Below are positions 25,150-34,500 of a stretch of DNA of 64,000 nucleotides, piece by piece (the first letter of the stretch is position 1; each line of letters begins with the position of its first letter). Source of the DNA: Dactylosporangium siamense (lineage in GTDB: Bacteria; Actinomycetota; Actinomycetes; Mycobacteriales; Micromonosporaceae). The translations under genes were made by a program, and so were the position numbers. The notes under the pieces were generated by a model. The model was given only the letters and a program-made list of their open reading frames with translations, did no database searches and was not told the origin of the DNA. Location: contig NZ_BONQ01000029.1 of the NCBI RefSeq assembly GCF_016862795.1, forward strand, positions 107,104-171,103, given 5' to 3'.

Positions 25150-25869
25150 ATGCAACTCGCCCCGCACCTGCACCGCATCGGCAACGACATCGTCGCCGCG
25201 TACCTGGTCGACACCGACGAGGGCGTCACCGTCATCGACGCCGGCCTGCCCGGGCACTGGAGCGAGCTGCTCGCCGAGCTCGCCGCGATGGGCCGGTCGG
25301 TCGGCGACGTCCGCGGCCTGGTGCTCACCCACGGCGACAGCGACCACATCGGGTTCGCCGAGCGGCTCCGCAGCGAGCACGGCGTGCCCGTCCACATCCA
25401 CGAGGCCGACGCCGCCCGCGCCCGCGGCGAGGTCAAGACCGACAACTCGTGGGGGCCGATGAAACTCGGTCCGACCGCCGGGTTCATGGCGTACGGGATG
25501 CGCAAGGGCATGCTTCGCAGCAAGCCCCTCAAGGAGGTCGTCACCGTGCGCGACGGTCAGGTGCTCGACCTGCCGGGCGCGCCGCGGATCATCGGCATGC
25601 CGGGCCATTCCCCGGGCAGCGTCGCCGTCCACGTGCCCGTCGCCGGTGCCGTCTTCGTCGGCGACGCGCTCACCACCCGGCACGTGCTGACCGGCCGGCA
25701 GGGCCCGCAGCCGGCCCCCTTCACCGACGACCCGGCCGAGGCCCTCGCGTCGCTGCGCCGCCTCGAGGACCTGCCCGTGCAGTGGCTCCTCCCCGGCCAC
25801 GGCGCCCCCTGGTCCGGCGGCGTCACCGAGGCCGTCCGCGCCATCCGGGCCGCGGCACCTCAGGCGTGA
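25150..25869 (+). CDS. Metallo-beta-lactamase-fold hydrolase
   Basis: 239 residues, ATG 25150 after GGAGG. Metal ligands: the HxHxDH motif appears as H61-G-D63-S-D65-H66, then H153 (GMPGHSPGS), D172 (VFVGDAL) and H217 (LLPGHGAP). The replacement of the second His of HxHxDH by Asp is found in several lactonase/glyoxalase-II-like subgroups. No signal peptide, so a cytosolic hydrolase such as a lactonase or thioesterase is likely. Controlled by the divergent TetR protein through the double operator. Confidence 0.88.
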   Translation: MQLAPHLHRIGNDIVAAYLVDTDEGVTVIDAGLPGHWSELLAELAAMGRSVGDVRGLVLTHGDSDHIGFAERLRSEHGVPVHIHEADAARARGEVKTDNSWGPMKLGPTAGFMAYGMRKGMLRSKPLKEVVTVRDGQVLDLPGAPRIIGMPGHSPGSVAVHVPVAGAVFVGDALTTRHVLTGRQGPQPAPFTDDPAEALASLRRLEDLPVQWLLPGHGAPWSGGVTEAVRAIRAAAPQA

Positions 25870-26002
25870 CGCCCCAGCCACCTGACGGGCGGACTGATGA
25901 CCGTCGAGCACGCACGACACCGCCTCCGACCCCCTGGTGACGCGGCGCGGGCGCCGGATCACCGGGACGGCGACGGCGACACCCCGCTGCCGCCAGGCTT
26001 GG

Positions 26003-26518
26003 TCACACACGCCCACGTGTTCGCTCTGCGGCGGCTTTGATCGAGGTGAGCCAGCGGATGAGCTCGGCGTGCAGCTTCGTGCTGCTGTAGAAGAGGCCGA
26101 GAAGGGCGCCGGACATGGACTCCTCGGTCTGCAAAAGGGAAGCTCCGTCTCCGCGGGGTGTGATGAGGTGCCGGTGGATGGCGCGCGAGCCCATCGCGGT
26201 GCCCGTCCAGGTGATCTCGCGGAGAGGCTCGACGACAGCGAACCGTGAGGTAATGGTGGTGCGGCCGTTCACCCAGATGAACTGCGTGTCGACCGCGACG
26301 GCGTCGTCGCTCGCGGTGCGCACGTCACGGATCGCTGGGTCGAAGGCTGGCCATTTGACGGGGTCGGCGAGCAGGTCCCAGACGCGCCCGGCCGGTGCGT
26401 CGATCGTCACTTCGTATGCGGAGCGAAAGGGTGCGGCCTCATCGATCCGGTGTCGTTTGGCGTAGTTCTCGTGCAGTTCGTCCAGCGACGGTCCGCGATA
26501 ACGCATCTCCCGTAGCAT
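26003..26518 (-). CDS. SRPBCC (START-like) ligand-binding protein
   Basis: 171 residues from ATG 26518 with AGAGGA 6 bases before. The polyketide-cyclase/START-like fold shows YEVTIDAPAGRVWDLLADPVKWPAFDPAIRDV at about residues 36-67 and ITWTGTAMGSRAIHRH later. Such proteins bind hydrophobic ligands or act as cyclases/dehydratases. It is divergent from the LysR regulator at 26779, a common arrangement for regulator and target. An in-frame open region upstream to 26755 lacks domain sequence. Confidence 0.8.
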   Translation of the reverse strand: MLREMRYRGPSLDELHENYAKRHRIDEAAPFRSAYEVTIDAPAGRVWDLLADPVKWPAFDPAIRDVRTASDDAVAVDTQFIWVNGRTTITSRFAVVEPLREITWTGTAMGSRAIHRHLITPRGDGASLLQTEESMSGALLGLFYSSTKLHAELIRWLTSIKAAAERTRGRV

Positions 26519-26746
26519 CCGTGTCCTCTCATGCCTGTTCGCTGTGATGTAGATCGGTGTTCTCGCCCGTGTGCTCTCGTCAGGGCCGCGGAGTTCACGC
26601 CCGGCTGACGGACGCGCGGAGGTCAGAGCGCAAGCGCTGAGGTGCTCAAGGCGTCCACCGGCCCGCCTAGGCTGGTGCGCGCTGACCTGCACTCCACTCT
26701 CCCCAAGGCACCAATTTTGATCAAGGTAGGCTTCGCGCGTGCGTCG

Positions 26747-26762
26747 ATAACACACGGGTTAT
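26747..26762. promoter_or_regulatory. Candidate LysR operator
   Basis: ATAAC-N6-GTTAT, a perfect 5-bp inverted repeat 16 bp before the lysR start, in the gap shared with the SRPBCC gene. LysR sites are often T-N11-A dyads; this one is close but not exact. Confidence 0.45.
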
Positions 26763-26778
26763 TTCTGCGGAGGGAAGC

Positions 26779-27654
26779 GTGGAGCTCCGAGACATCGAGA
26801 TCTTCTTGACGGTGGCCAAGGAGCTGCATTTCGGGCGCGCCGCCGAGCGCCTGCACGTGTCCCAGGCCCGCATCAGTCAAGCGATCAACCAGCAGGAACG
26901 CCACCTGGGCGGAGCACTGTTCGACCGCTCCAACCGCCGCCAGGTCCGGCTCACCCCACTGGGCCGGCAACTCCGCGACGACCTCCAGCCGATCTACACC
27001 GGGCTGCACGACAGCCTGGAGCGCGCCCGACTGGCCGCTCAAGGCATCAGCGGTGTCCTCACGCTCGGCAGCATGGGGCCGCAGGGACTGCTTATTCAGG
27101 AGATCATGGACCGGTTCCGGACCCGGCACCCCAACGTGCAACTCGTGCACCGCGAGATCAACATCGTCGACCCGCTCACCCCGCTGCGTGCGGGTGAACT
27201 CGACGTGGCCCTCCTGTGGCTTCCGATTGGTGAACCCGACATTACGGTCGGCCCAGTCACTCACACCTCGTCGGTCGTCCTCGCCATGTCCGCCTCCCAC
27301 CCCTACGCCGACCGAACATCGGTCACTTTGGAAGACTTCGGTGACCTGACCTTCATCGCGCACCAGTCGACGATCCCGGGCCCCATGGAGGAGGCGTTCC
27401 ACCCGTTCCACACACCCTCCGGGCGTCCAATCGCCCGGGGCCTGGTCGTCTCCGACTGGGAGGACGCATTGAAGAGGATCGGAGCGGGAACGGCCGTCGC
27501 CGCCGCGGCTTGCGAGGCACCCCGCTTTTACCCCCGCCCCAATGTGGCCTACGTTCCCGTCAGCGACGCCCCACCCATCCAATGGGCCTTCGCCTGGCGC
27601 GCCAATGACACCAACCCCCTCATCCACGCCCTCCCCGCCGCCGTGCCCGCATGA
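26779..27654 (+). CDS. LysR-family transcriptional regulator
   Basis: 291 residues, GTG 26779 after GGAGGGA. The N-terminal helix-turn-helix (about 1-60) reads VAKELHFGRAAERLHVSQARISQAINQQERHLGGALFDR, followed by a two-lobed periplasmic-binding-like effector domain. It is divergent from the SRPBCC gene, its probable target, with an inverted repeat between them. The effector is unknown. Confidence 0.92.
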   Translation: MELRDIEIFLTVAKELHFGRAAERLHVSQARISQAINQQERHLGGALFDRSNRRQVRLTPLGRQLRDDLQPIYTGLHDSLERARLAAQGISGVLTLGSMGPQGLLIQEIMDRFRTRHPNVQLVHREINIVDPLTPLRAGELDVALLWLPIGEPDITVGPVTHTSSVVLAMSASHPYADRTSVTLEDFGDLTFIAHQSTIPGPMEEAFHPFHTPSGRPIARGLVVSDWEDALKRIGAGTAVAAAACEAPRFYPRPNVAYVPVSDAPPIQWAFAWRANDTNPLIHALPAAVPA

Positions 27655-27768
27655 TCGGAGGTGACGGCCTCGACGTAGTCGACAGCATCAAACATCGGTA
27701 CGGCGCTCAAGCATGACGTCACCTCGACGCCAGCCCCGAGCTGTCGGCGGGTCAGGGTTCCGTCGCCA

Positions 27769-27976
27769 ATCCGCTCACAGTCCCGGCGCTGCGGCCCCGG
27801 CCGCTCGACCACCATTCGTGGATCATGACAGCCAAGACGGTCACCACCTGCCGGCGATCCTCCGCCGACAAAGGCGCCGTCCGCAGCCCTCGTACAACAA
27901 CGACCGGCGTGCGGCGCTTCGCCCCCGACCTGCCCGGAACAACGACACCATGCAAGCGCGGGAACGAGACCCGTCC
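27769..27976. repeat. Long direct repeat B, copy 1
   Basis: About 208 bp nearly identical (three differences seen by eye) to 43669-43876 in the same orientation. Both copies keep a minus-strand reading frame with the peptide PLSAEDRRQVVTVLAVMIHE followed by WW, of unknown function; in copy 1 it could start with a TTG near 27955 and ends at 27752. The repeat fills most of the 442-bp gap between lysR and the gene ending at 28097; I see no other gene there. Confidence 0.92.
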
Positions 27977-28096
27977 TGCCGTGGGTCTCGCGCGCTGGCC
28001 GACACGAAGACTGTCGCGCTGTGTGGCAGCGGCTCGGCGCCGCTGGTGCGCACTCGTGCCGATGAGCGCTCAGACGATCATGAGTGCGCTGGTCGG

Positions 28097-28735
28097 TCAG
28101 CAGAAGGCAATGGTCGATCCGGTCTCTACGGACAGCTCGGCGGCGCGAAGGAGTTGCAGACAGACGTACGCTTCGACGCCGTACCGCTGCCATCCTTCGG
28201 TGGCCGGAACCTCGCCGTCGGTCGCCTCGAAGACTTCCTCAGAGTCGGGGTCCAGATCCTCCGGCAGGCCGATCGCCTGAGCTATGCGACGGGTCTCCGC
28301 AAGGAGACGAACTGACGAGCCGACGTAGCCACCAGGTACCTTCTCGTCGACGATCACCCGTTCGAACGCGACAGGAACGTAGTAACCCTCGCAGTCGGAG
28401 TGATGTACCAGATGATCGAACGGACCAGGACGCCCGGTCGGCAGGACCGCATAGGCCTGCTTCAACAGCGCATCGTCGGTCGCGCGTTGTCCCTCCGCCA
28501 GAGGCGCGGGTAGACGGCCGTCCACCGCGAGATGCACGGCGAGGCGACGGACCCTGTGCAGGCCCGAGTAGCCCCACATCTCGAACTCCGAAGTTTCGGT
28601 CGCGGCCGGCTCGTTCCAGCTACCCACACCCTCGCTCAGCAGAAGCTCACCGATGACCGTGAAGTCGTTCCGCAGCATCTCGGCGTCGTCGTCATCGGCA
28701 TCAGCACTCACGCCGACGATCATGTTCAACCCCAT
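28097..28735 (-). CDS. Conserved hypothetical protein with GYSGLH and HSDxEGYY motifs
   Basis: 212 residues from ATG 28735 (MGLNMIVGVSAD). It resembles an actinobacterial family whose members start MGL..IVG..AD, contain a WGYSGLHRVRRLA motif, DHLVHHSDCEGYYVPV (here FDHLVHHSDCEGYYVPVAF) and GGYVGSSVRLLAE, and end with VCLQLLRAAELS. No catalytic or membrane features are evident and I know no function. It sits in the accessory region next to other orphan immunity-like small genes, so an immunity role is conceivable but unproved. Confidence 0.7.
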   Translation of the reverse strand: MGLNMIVGVSADADDDDAEMLRNDFTVIGELLLSEGVGSWNEPAATETSEFEMWGYSGLHRVRRLAVHLAVDGRLPAPLAEGQRATDDALLKQAYAVLPTGRPGPFDHLVHHSDCEGYYVPVAFERVIVDEKVPGGYVGSSVRLLAETRRIAQAIGLPEDLDPDSEEVFEATDGEVPATEGWQRYGVEAYVCLQLLRAAELSVETGSTIAFC

Positions 28736-28883
28736 GCCACGATCTTGCCAGCAACCTGGCGGCTCGTGCTGTCGCTGATCTTGCTGGTCCTGGTCTGAGT
28801 GGTCGTTGCCGATCACGTGAGTGTCTGAACGCCTGGCATGCCGGGATGTGCTCAGACTTCACCGCGCAGGGCATCCTGTCGGC

Positions 28884-29090
28884 ATGCGAGACGAACCTCT
28901 CAACGAGATCGCAGAACTCCTGCGTCCGCCCGATGGCATCGGCGCTCGGATCGTTGGGGTTGAGCTGAGCTCCTCGGCGTTGGTGGCGGAAGTCGACGGT
29001 CGCATTGCCGGGGGCCGCCGCACGGTCAAAGCCGAGTGGCGGCTCAAGCGCGACGAGTTCACCTCGGCCAGGCGCAGGGGCGCTGAGTGA
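28884..29090 (+). CDS. Small hypothetical protein, 68 aa
   Basis: Starts at ATG 28884 (MRDEPLNEIAELL); the frame is open further upstream. The sequence alternates a helical N terminus with a short beta-rich part (IVGVELSSSALVAEVDGRIAGG). Its TGA overlaps the GTG of the next gene (GTGA, 29087-29090), so the two are coupled. A GTCTGA...TCAGAC inverted repeat (28823-28857) lies before it. Family unknown. Confidence 0.55.
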   Translation: MRDEPLNEIAELLRPPDGIGARIVGVELSSSALVAEVDGRIAGGRRTVKAEWRLKRDEFTSARRRGAE

Positions 29091-29896
29091 GCTTCTATGG
29101 CACCTACGTGCTGGCCCGGTCGGCAACACTGCTGCCGCATGTGCCCGGCATGCGTTCGGCGTTCGGCAGCAGGTTCATTTCCATCGACCGGTACCAAGAT
29201 AGGTGGCAGTTGGTCGGCCTCATGACGCCGATGTACCACGAGAGTCCCACCATCAACGGCGGACCGGTACCCCTGGCGACCGCAACCGGCACACCGGTGC
29301 TGGCGGTGGAGATCAAGGAAAGCTACTGCTTGCAGTACGGCGGCGCGACCCCCGACGGCCAACTGTGGCTGGCACACTCCGCCCCCGCCGCGGCCGATCG
29401 CCACAAGCGCTGCAGTTTCGATCACCGCGTCGACGCAACGGTGCCCGTGCCTGTCGGCGTCGACCTGCCGTCGGACGACCCGGCCAGCCTGGCGGACCAC
29501 CTGGCCGGCTGGGCCGCCGAAGCTGGGCTTGACACCTCCGCGCAATGTATCGCAGAGGCGCTTGGCACCTACACCGACGAGTCCGCCGTGTACGGACTGG
29601 TGCAGGCGCTCGGCCTCGTCCCGGTCGACACCGTGTATCCGGCCGTTGAGCTCAACGACGCCGACTGGCACAAGTGCTGGCAGCGCGCCGACAACGCCAG
29701 TGTGCGGGTCCTGCAGGAATGGAACATCCGCAGGACCGGCGACTTCGAGCCGCTGGACCACCGGCCACCGGCAGGCGCCGACGAGTTCATCCGCTTCCTG
29801 GACCTGGTCGCCGACTCGATGTTCGGCGCCGGACTCACCAGAGCGGAGCTACGCGCCGAAGCGGCCCGCCTGCTGGAAACGTACCCCCGACCGTAG
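29087..29896 (+). CDS. Conserved hypothetical protein, 269 aa
   Basis: GTG at 29087 overlaps the stop of the small gene before it. The protein begins MSFYGTYVLAR, has an Arg/Trp-containing beta-rich N-terminal half and a helical C-terminal half ending FLDLVADSMFGAGLTRAELRAEAARLLE. I recognise no catalytic motif, signal peptide or membrane segment. Two-gene unit of unknown role in the accessory region; an immunity or toxin-related role is only a guess from context. Confidence 0.62.
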   Translation: MSFYGTYVLARSATLLPHVPGMRSAFGSRFISIDRYQDRWQLVGLMTPMYHESPTINGGPVPLATATGTPVLAVEIKESYCLQYGGATPDGQLWLAHSAPAAADRHKRCSFDHRVDATVPVPVGVDLPSDDPASLADHLAGWAAEAGLDTSAQCIAEALGTYTDESAVYGLVQALGLVPVDTVYPAVELNDADWHKCWQRADNASVRVLQEWNIRRTGDFEPLDHRPPAGADEFIRFLDLVADSMFGAGLTRAELRAEAARLLETYPRP

Positions 29897-29944
29897 CCAC
29901 AGATCAGCTGCACGCTCATGCCGCCGAGCGTGCGCGGAGCCATG

Positions 29945-29977
29945 CGTTTGACCACTACGCCGCGTGACTGTCAAACG
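29945..29977. terminator. Candidate bidirectional hairpin between convergent genes
   Basis: Perfect arms CGTTTGAC (29945-29952) and GTCAAACG (29970-29977) with a 17-base loop lie between convergent genes. No T-run follows, so this is a weak terminator candidate. Confidence 0.4.
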
Positions 29978-30042
29978 GACCGCAACGACGAGCACTCGTG
30001 CCGAATTGAGCGCGTCACCGCTGTCGGCGGGCAGGCGATTCG

Positions 30043-30921
30043 CTACCGTGCGAGCAGGGAGCGAAGCATTTTGATGATCTCGTCAGGTGCTTCCTCGGCC
30101 ATGAAGTGCCCGGCCGAGGTGGTGCGGTGCTCCAGATCGGCGGCCCAGGTGCGCCACAGCGCGGCGGCGTCGTAGCCGAGTGCGGCTCCCCAGTCCTGCT
30201 GGACGACGGTGACCGGCATGGTCAGCCGGCTCCCGGCTGCTCGGTCGGCTTGGTCGTGTTCGATGTCGATGCCGGCCGAGGCGCGGTAGTCGGCGATGAT
30301 GGACGGAACCGCCTCCCGGGAGGCCTTCAGGTACTCCGCCCGCAGGTCCGCCGGAATGGCCTGCGGGCTCTGCGTCCACACGTCGAGAAAGTAGCCGAAG
30401 AAGGCGTCCGCACTCGCGCTGATCATCTGCTCGGGCAGGCCGGGTGGCTGGGCCATCAGGTACAGGTGGAACGCGACCGCGGCGGTGGTTCCGTGCAGGA
30501 TGTCCCACATGTCCAGGGTCGGCAGGACGTCGAGGGTCGCGAGGTGGGTGATCGTGGCGGGATGGTCGAGGCCGGCACGGATGGCGACGAGGGCACCGCG
30601 GTCGTGTCCGGCCAGGGCGAAGCGCTCGTGGCCGAGCTTGCCGGCGAGGGTGACGATGTCGGCGGCCATGGTCCGCTTGGAGTACGTGTCGCCGTCGCGC
30701 GCGGCGGGCTTGTCGCTGGCGCCGTAGCCGCGCAGGTCGGGACAGATCACGGTGTGGTCGGCGGCCAGGTCGGCGGCGACGTGCCGCCACATGACGTGGG
30801 TCTGCGGAAAGCCGTGCAACAGTACGATCGGGCGGCCCGTACCTCCCACCGCCACGTTGAGTGTCACGTCATCGTCGACCGCGACACGCTGGTAGTCGAA
30901 CCCGGGAATGGCAAAAGTCAT
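30043..30921 (-). CDS. Alpha/beta hydrolase, epoxide hydrolase/haloacetate dehalogenase type
   Basis: 292 residues, ATG 30921. The oxyanion motif HGFPQ (36-40), nucleophile D107 in GHDRG and H272 in SAGHFMAEE define the Asp-nucleophile branch that includes soluble epoxide hydrolases and haloacetate dehalogenases. The PDLRGYGASDKP motif is typical. Cytosolic. It is divergent from the BTAD regulator at 31028, which probably controls it. The natural substrate is unknown; dehalogenase and epoxide hydrolase activities cannot be told apart from sequence. Confidence 0.9.
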   Translation of the reverse strand: MTFAIPGFDYQRVAVDDDVTLNVAVGGTGRPIVLLHGFPQTHVMWRHVAADLAADHTVICPDLRGYGASDKPAARDGDTYSKRTMAADIVTLAGKLGHERFALAGHDRGALVAIRAGLDHPATITHLATLDVLPTLDMWDILHGTTAAVAFHLYLMAQPPGLPEQMISASADAFFGYFLDVWTQSPQAIPADLRAEYLKASREAVPSIIADYRASAGIDIEHDQADRAAGSRLTMPVTVVQQDWGAALGYDAAALWRTWAADLEHRTTSAGHFMAEEAPDEIIKMLRSLLAR

Positions 30922-30969
30922 GATCGTCCTCTTCTTGTCGGGTGGACGATTTCAGCGTGCCGGTCGCGG

Positions 30970-30998
30970 ATGAGTAAACAATGAGCGCGACAGGTTGA
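30970..30998. promoter_or_regulatory. Possible SARP-type repeats, weak
   Basis: ATGAGTA and ATGAGCG are 4 bp apart (11-bp phase), with AGGTTGA at the next phase. Only the first two are similar. They lie between the hydrolase and the BTAD-domain regulator. Confidence 0.35.
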
Positions 30999-31027
30999 GG
31001 CTCAGGCGCGGAAGGATGGTTCGATCA

Positions 31028-32998
31028 GTGCAGGTCAGGTTCGGTGTTCTCGGGCCGGTTGTCGCCTGGGACGGCGTCGGCGTGCCAATTGCCCTGAAAG
31101 GGCCGAAACACCGCGCGGTGCTGGCGCGACTCGTCATCGCGCGCGGCCGGGTCGTGCCGGTCGGCCACCTCGTCGACGACCTGTGGCAGGAGCCTCCACC
31201 GGGCGCGGTCGGCGCGATCCGCACGTTCGTAGCGGCGCTGCGGCGCGCGCTGGAGCCGCAGCGTGCACCGCGCGAGCCGGCTCGGTTGCTGGTCACCGAG
31301 GGCCCGGGCTACGCGCTTCGGTCGGCGCCCGACGCGGTCGACGCCTGGCGGTTCGAGGACGCGGTCGCCGCCACGTCCACGGCGCGCCCGCACGAGGCAC
31401 TTGAGCGGCTCGATCGTGCCCTGAGCTGTTGGCGGGGGCCGGCGTTCGCCGGCTTCGACGACGAGGCATGGGCCCGCGTCGAGCGTTCCCGCCTCGAACA
31501 GCTACGGCTGAATGCGATCGAGCAGCGGGCCGAGGCGCGACTGGCTGTCGGGCGTGCCTCCGACGTCGTACCGGATCTCGACGCGCACGTGGCCGAGCAT
31601 CCCTGGCGGGAGGAGGCGTGGCGGCTGCTGGCGCTTGCGCTGTCCCGCGCGGGGCGCCAGGGTGACGCACTTGCGGTGCTGCGCCGAGCCCGCGGCCTAC
31701 TCCTGGAACAGCTCGGCATCGATCCGGGCCCGCGACTGCGTCGCCTGGAGACCGACATCCTCCGCCAGACCGACCGGGTCAGCGAAGGTCCCGGTTCGCT
31801 GGGCCCGGAACGGGTCTGGGCGGAGACCGCGGCGGCATACGACCGTACCGTGGCGTCCGGTTCCGGGGCTCGACTGGAGTCCACCGTCGGTTTGCTGCGG
31901 AGTCTCGCCGTGACGGGGGCGAGCGGACTCGAGGCGGCGCGGGAGCAGCGGATCGCCGCCATCGCCGCCGCCGAGCAGCTGGGCGATCCCGAGCTCACCG
32001 CCCGGGTCATCGGCGGCTACGACGTACCCGCGATCTGGACCCGCTCGGATGATCCGGCGCAGGCGGCGCAGATTGTCGCCGCGGCGGAGCGGGCCATGAC
32101 CGCCGTTCACCCCAGCTCGTCCGAGACCACCCGAGCTCGACTGCTGGCCACAGTTGCGGTGGAGTCACGCGGTACGCACGCGGCGCGCGGGCCCGAGGCG
32201 GCCCAGGAGGCGGAGCGGATCGCGCGCCGCCTGGGCGACCCGGCCCTGCTGGCCTTCGCCCTGAACGGCGTGTTCATGCAGACCTTCCACCGCGCGGGCC
32301 TGGCTCCCGAGCGGGACGAAATCGGTGCAGAGTTGGTCGCGCTCTCCGCCCGGCACGGCCTGGCGACCTTCGAGATCCTCGGCCATCTCGTCCGGCTACA
32401 GGCCCGCAGCGCGCTCGCGGACTTCGCCACCGGCGACCAGCACGCCGCCGCAGCGGACCGGCTCGCCGAGCGGCACGACCGCCCGCTGGTCGGCGTGTTC
32501 ACCCAGTGGTACCGCGCATTGCGACTCGCCGCGACCCGACCGTCGCCACAGGCCGCGGAAGCCGCCTACCGCGACGCCGCGGCACAGCTCGCCAACGCCG
32601 GCATGCCCGGTGTCGAGCGGGGCCTCCTACCGCTGGCCCTGCTGTGCCTGCGCGTGCGGCACGGCGAGCCGATCCGCTTCGAAGATGACACCGACTGGGG
32701 CCCCTACACACCCTGGGTGCGCCCGCTCGTCCTGCTGGCCCAGGACCGCCGGGCCCATGCCACCGCGGCGCTGCGTCAGGCCCCGGATCCGCCGCGCGAT
32801 CTGCTGTTCGAGGCCCTATGGTGCCTCACCGCCAAGGCCGCAATCGCCCTGGACGACCGGACGGTGATGCAACGCGCCCGGACCGAACTCACGCCAGCCG
32901 CCAACGAGCTGGCAGGGGCCGGCAGCGGCATGCTCACCGCCGGCCCCGTCGCACGCCATCTCGACCACCTCGACGCGGCCCTCAGCGGCACCCGATGA
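31028..32998 (+). CDS. SARP/BTAD-domain transcriptional regulator
   Basis: 656 residues from GTG 31028 (VQVRFGVLGPVVAWDG); ATG 31016 is an in-frame alternative. Winged helix (about 1-95), BTAD (about 100-245), then a long TPR-like helical region (about 260-640) with no Walker motif, so no NB-ARC ATPase. Such proteins regulate adjacent genes; here the divergent epoxide-hydrolase-like gene is the probable target. Helical repeats may bind a small molecule or protein. The family call is firm; target and signal are inferred. Confidence 0.88.
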   Translation: MQVRFGVLGPVVAWDGVGVPIALKGPKHRAVLARLVIARGRVVPVGHLVDDLWQEPPPGAVGAIRTFVAALRRALEPQRAPREPARLLVTEGPGYALRSAPDAVDAWRFEDAVAATSTARPHEALERLDRALSCWRGPAFAGFDDEAWARVERSRLEQLRLNAIEQRAEARLAVGRASDVVPDLDAHVAEHPWREEAWRLLALALSRAGRQGDALAVLRRARGLLLEQLGIDPGPRLRRLETDILRQTDRVSEGPGSLGPERVWAETAAAYDRTVASGSGARLESTVGLLRSLAVTGASGLEAAREQRIAAIAAAEQLGDPELTARVIGGYDVPAIWTRSDDPAQAAQIVAAAERAMTAVHPSSSETTRARLLATVAVESRGTHAARGPEAAQEAERIARRLGDPALLAFALNGVFMQTFHRAGLAPERDEIGAELVALSARHGLATFEILGHLVRLQARSALADFATGDQHAAAADRLAERHDRPLVGVFTQWYRALRLAATRPSPQAAEAAYRDAAAQLANAGMPGVERGLLPLALLCLRVRHGEPIRFEDDTDWGPYTPWVRPLVLLAQDRRAHATAALRQAPDPPRDLLFEALWCLTAKAAIALDDRTVMQRARTELTPAANELAGAGSGMLTAGPVARHLDHLDAALSGTR

Positions 32999-33137
32999 GC
33001 CGAACAGCTGGGCCATAACATCCGGGTCGCCCCCGATCGCCGGGCCACCACGAATACAGCCCTCCCGCATCGCGTTCGGCCTGTCGCCAACGGCTGGTTC
33101 TGGCGTCGGCTTGCGTGGGGACGGGTGGCGACTGGCG

Positions 33138-33560
33138 CTACAACTCGTGCCATGTTCCGAGATGGTCGGCTGAACCGTTGAGGATGAAGGCGTGCATGAG
33201 CTGGAAGGCGTGATCGGTGTCGATGACGAAGTCTGCGGTGAAGGTGCCGGTCTCGTCGAGGATCGGTACCTCGATGGGCTCGTCGGAGCAGGCCGTGCCG
33301 TCGCTGCCGAGGAGGAACACGTGCTCGGCGCTGGCGAAAGAATGAACGACCGCGTAGTCGGCCCGGAAGCCGATGGCGAGGTAGGGGTAGTCCAGCTCCG
33401 GGAACCCGGCCTCGACGTAGCCGGCGCCGGCCGAGCGTAGGGCGGTGATCCGCTCCGACAGCTCGACCCAGGTCGAGCCCGGGCGGGCGGGTGTCACCCG
33501 ACCGGAATCCGGCGACGTCGCCGCCCAGACGACCAGCGTGCGGTCCAAAGCGTGGTCCAT
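33138..33560 (-). CDS. Imm1-like hypothetical protein
   Basis: 140 residues, ATG 33560 five bases after GGGGG. Two beta-rich blocks (LAIGFRADYAVVHSFASAEHVFLLG; IEVPILDETGTFTADFVID) are followed by a helix and the terminal GTWHEL. The layout and W near the C terminus recall the Imm1 family of predicted immunity proteins, but this is an impression only. No toxin lies next to it. It is divergent from the unrecognised gene at 33759. Confidence 0.55.
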   Translation of the reverse strand: MDHALDRTLVVWAATSPDSGRVTPARPGSTWVELSERITALRSAGAGYVEAGFPELDYPYLAIGFRADYAVVHSFASAEHVFLLGSDGTACSDEPIEVPILDETGTFTADFVIDTDHAFQLMHAFILNGSADHLGTWHEL

Positions 33561-33758
33561 CGATACCCCCGAGAGCAGCCGTGCACGGCGCCAACCGCGC
33601 ATCTCTCCACGCCGAGGCAGATCATGACAGCCGCACGGGCGATCCTCGCAACCGGACCTGCCGCTGCATAGCGCTTGATCACGTTTCCGCTCATGCTTGA
33701 TATGCGTACGGCCCGCCCGCCTCTGGTTCACCGGTGCACCATGCCGGAGGATGTGTGA

Positions 33759-34436
33759 GTGCCCCATATCCTTGATGCGCCAGGTTCGCTGAGCGATCGA
33801 GCGCGGGCCTTCCTTGCCACACATGCGCGGACGGTCCCAGTTGATACCGGTCCGAGCGATGAGGACTGCCGGGCAGCAATGCTCGCGGCGCTCGGGCGAA
33901 GCGACGAAGTCGCGCTGGCCACCCTACGGCGGCTCCAACGCCGCTACTCCGGGCTCACCTACCGCAGCCCGTTTCGAGGCGACGAGATCGTCTTCGAGCC
34001 GGTGCTGGAGGTGGACCCCGACACGGCCGAGACTGCGTTTGAATACGCCATCATGGATCGGTCGCCGGACGGGTGCCGCAGCGGCTTCGTGCTTGCTGAC
34101 CTGACGGTCTGGTTCCGTCTTCTTGACGTCGATGTGCGGACGTTCCCCTCGCTCGAACACTTCATCGAGTGTGACGCGCTGCTCCACGACGTCGGCCGCC
34201 AGCGCCCTGTAGTCGTGGAGACCCCGCCGGATGCCAACGCATACCTGGAGGGTCTGCGTGAACGTCATCCACAGTTGCGCCGAATGACGGCGCTGAGCGG
34301 GTTCTGCGTCGAATGGTGGCGCGACGACCACAGGCTCGTGTACTTCAACGGGCTGGATGCCCAACTGTGGGCAGGAAATGGCGACAGTTCGGTGCCGACC
34401 GTGGTAAGGACCTGGCTCGTCGATGGTTCCACGTAG
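33759..34436 (+). CDS. Hypothetical protein, 225 aa
   Basis: GTG start 33759, nine bases after GGAGG. The protein has an Arg-rich helical N terminus (DRARAFLATHARTV; LRRLQRRYSGLTYRSPFRG) and an aromatic/acidic C-terminal half (EWWRDDHRLVYFNGLDAQLW). No signal peptide, membrane segment or known motif. It belongs to the run of unrecognised small genes between 28 and 34.5 kb, and the 38-bp shared motif begins 65 bp after its stop. Possibly an orphan immunity-type protein; I do not assign a function. Confidence 0.6.
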   Translation: MPHILDAPGSLSDRARAFLATHARTVPVDTGPSDEDCRAAMLAALGRSDEVALATLRRLQRRYSGLTYRSPFRGDEIVFEPVLEVDPDTAETAFEYAIMDRSPDGCRSGFVLADLTVWFRLLDVDVRTFPSLEHFIECDALLHDVGRQRPVVVETPPDANAYLEGLRERHPQLRRMTALSGFCVEWWRDDHRLVYFNGLDAQLWAGNGDSSVPTVVRTWLVDGST

Positions 34437-34500
34437 TGCCACAGCTGGCCCTGCGACCACGAACGACCCTGGCCCAAGTCCCAAATGGGTATCCGCTTCC

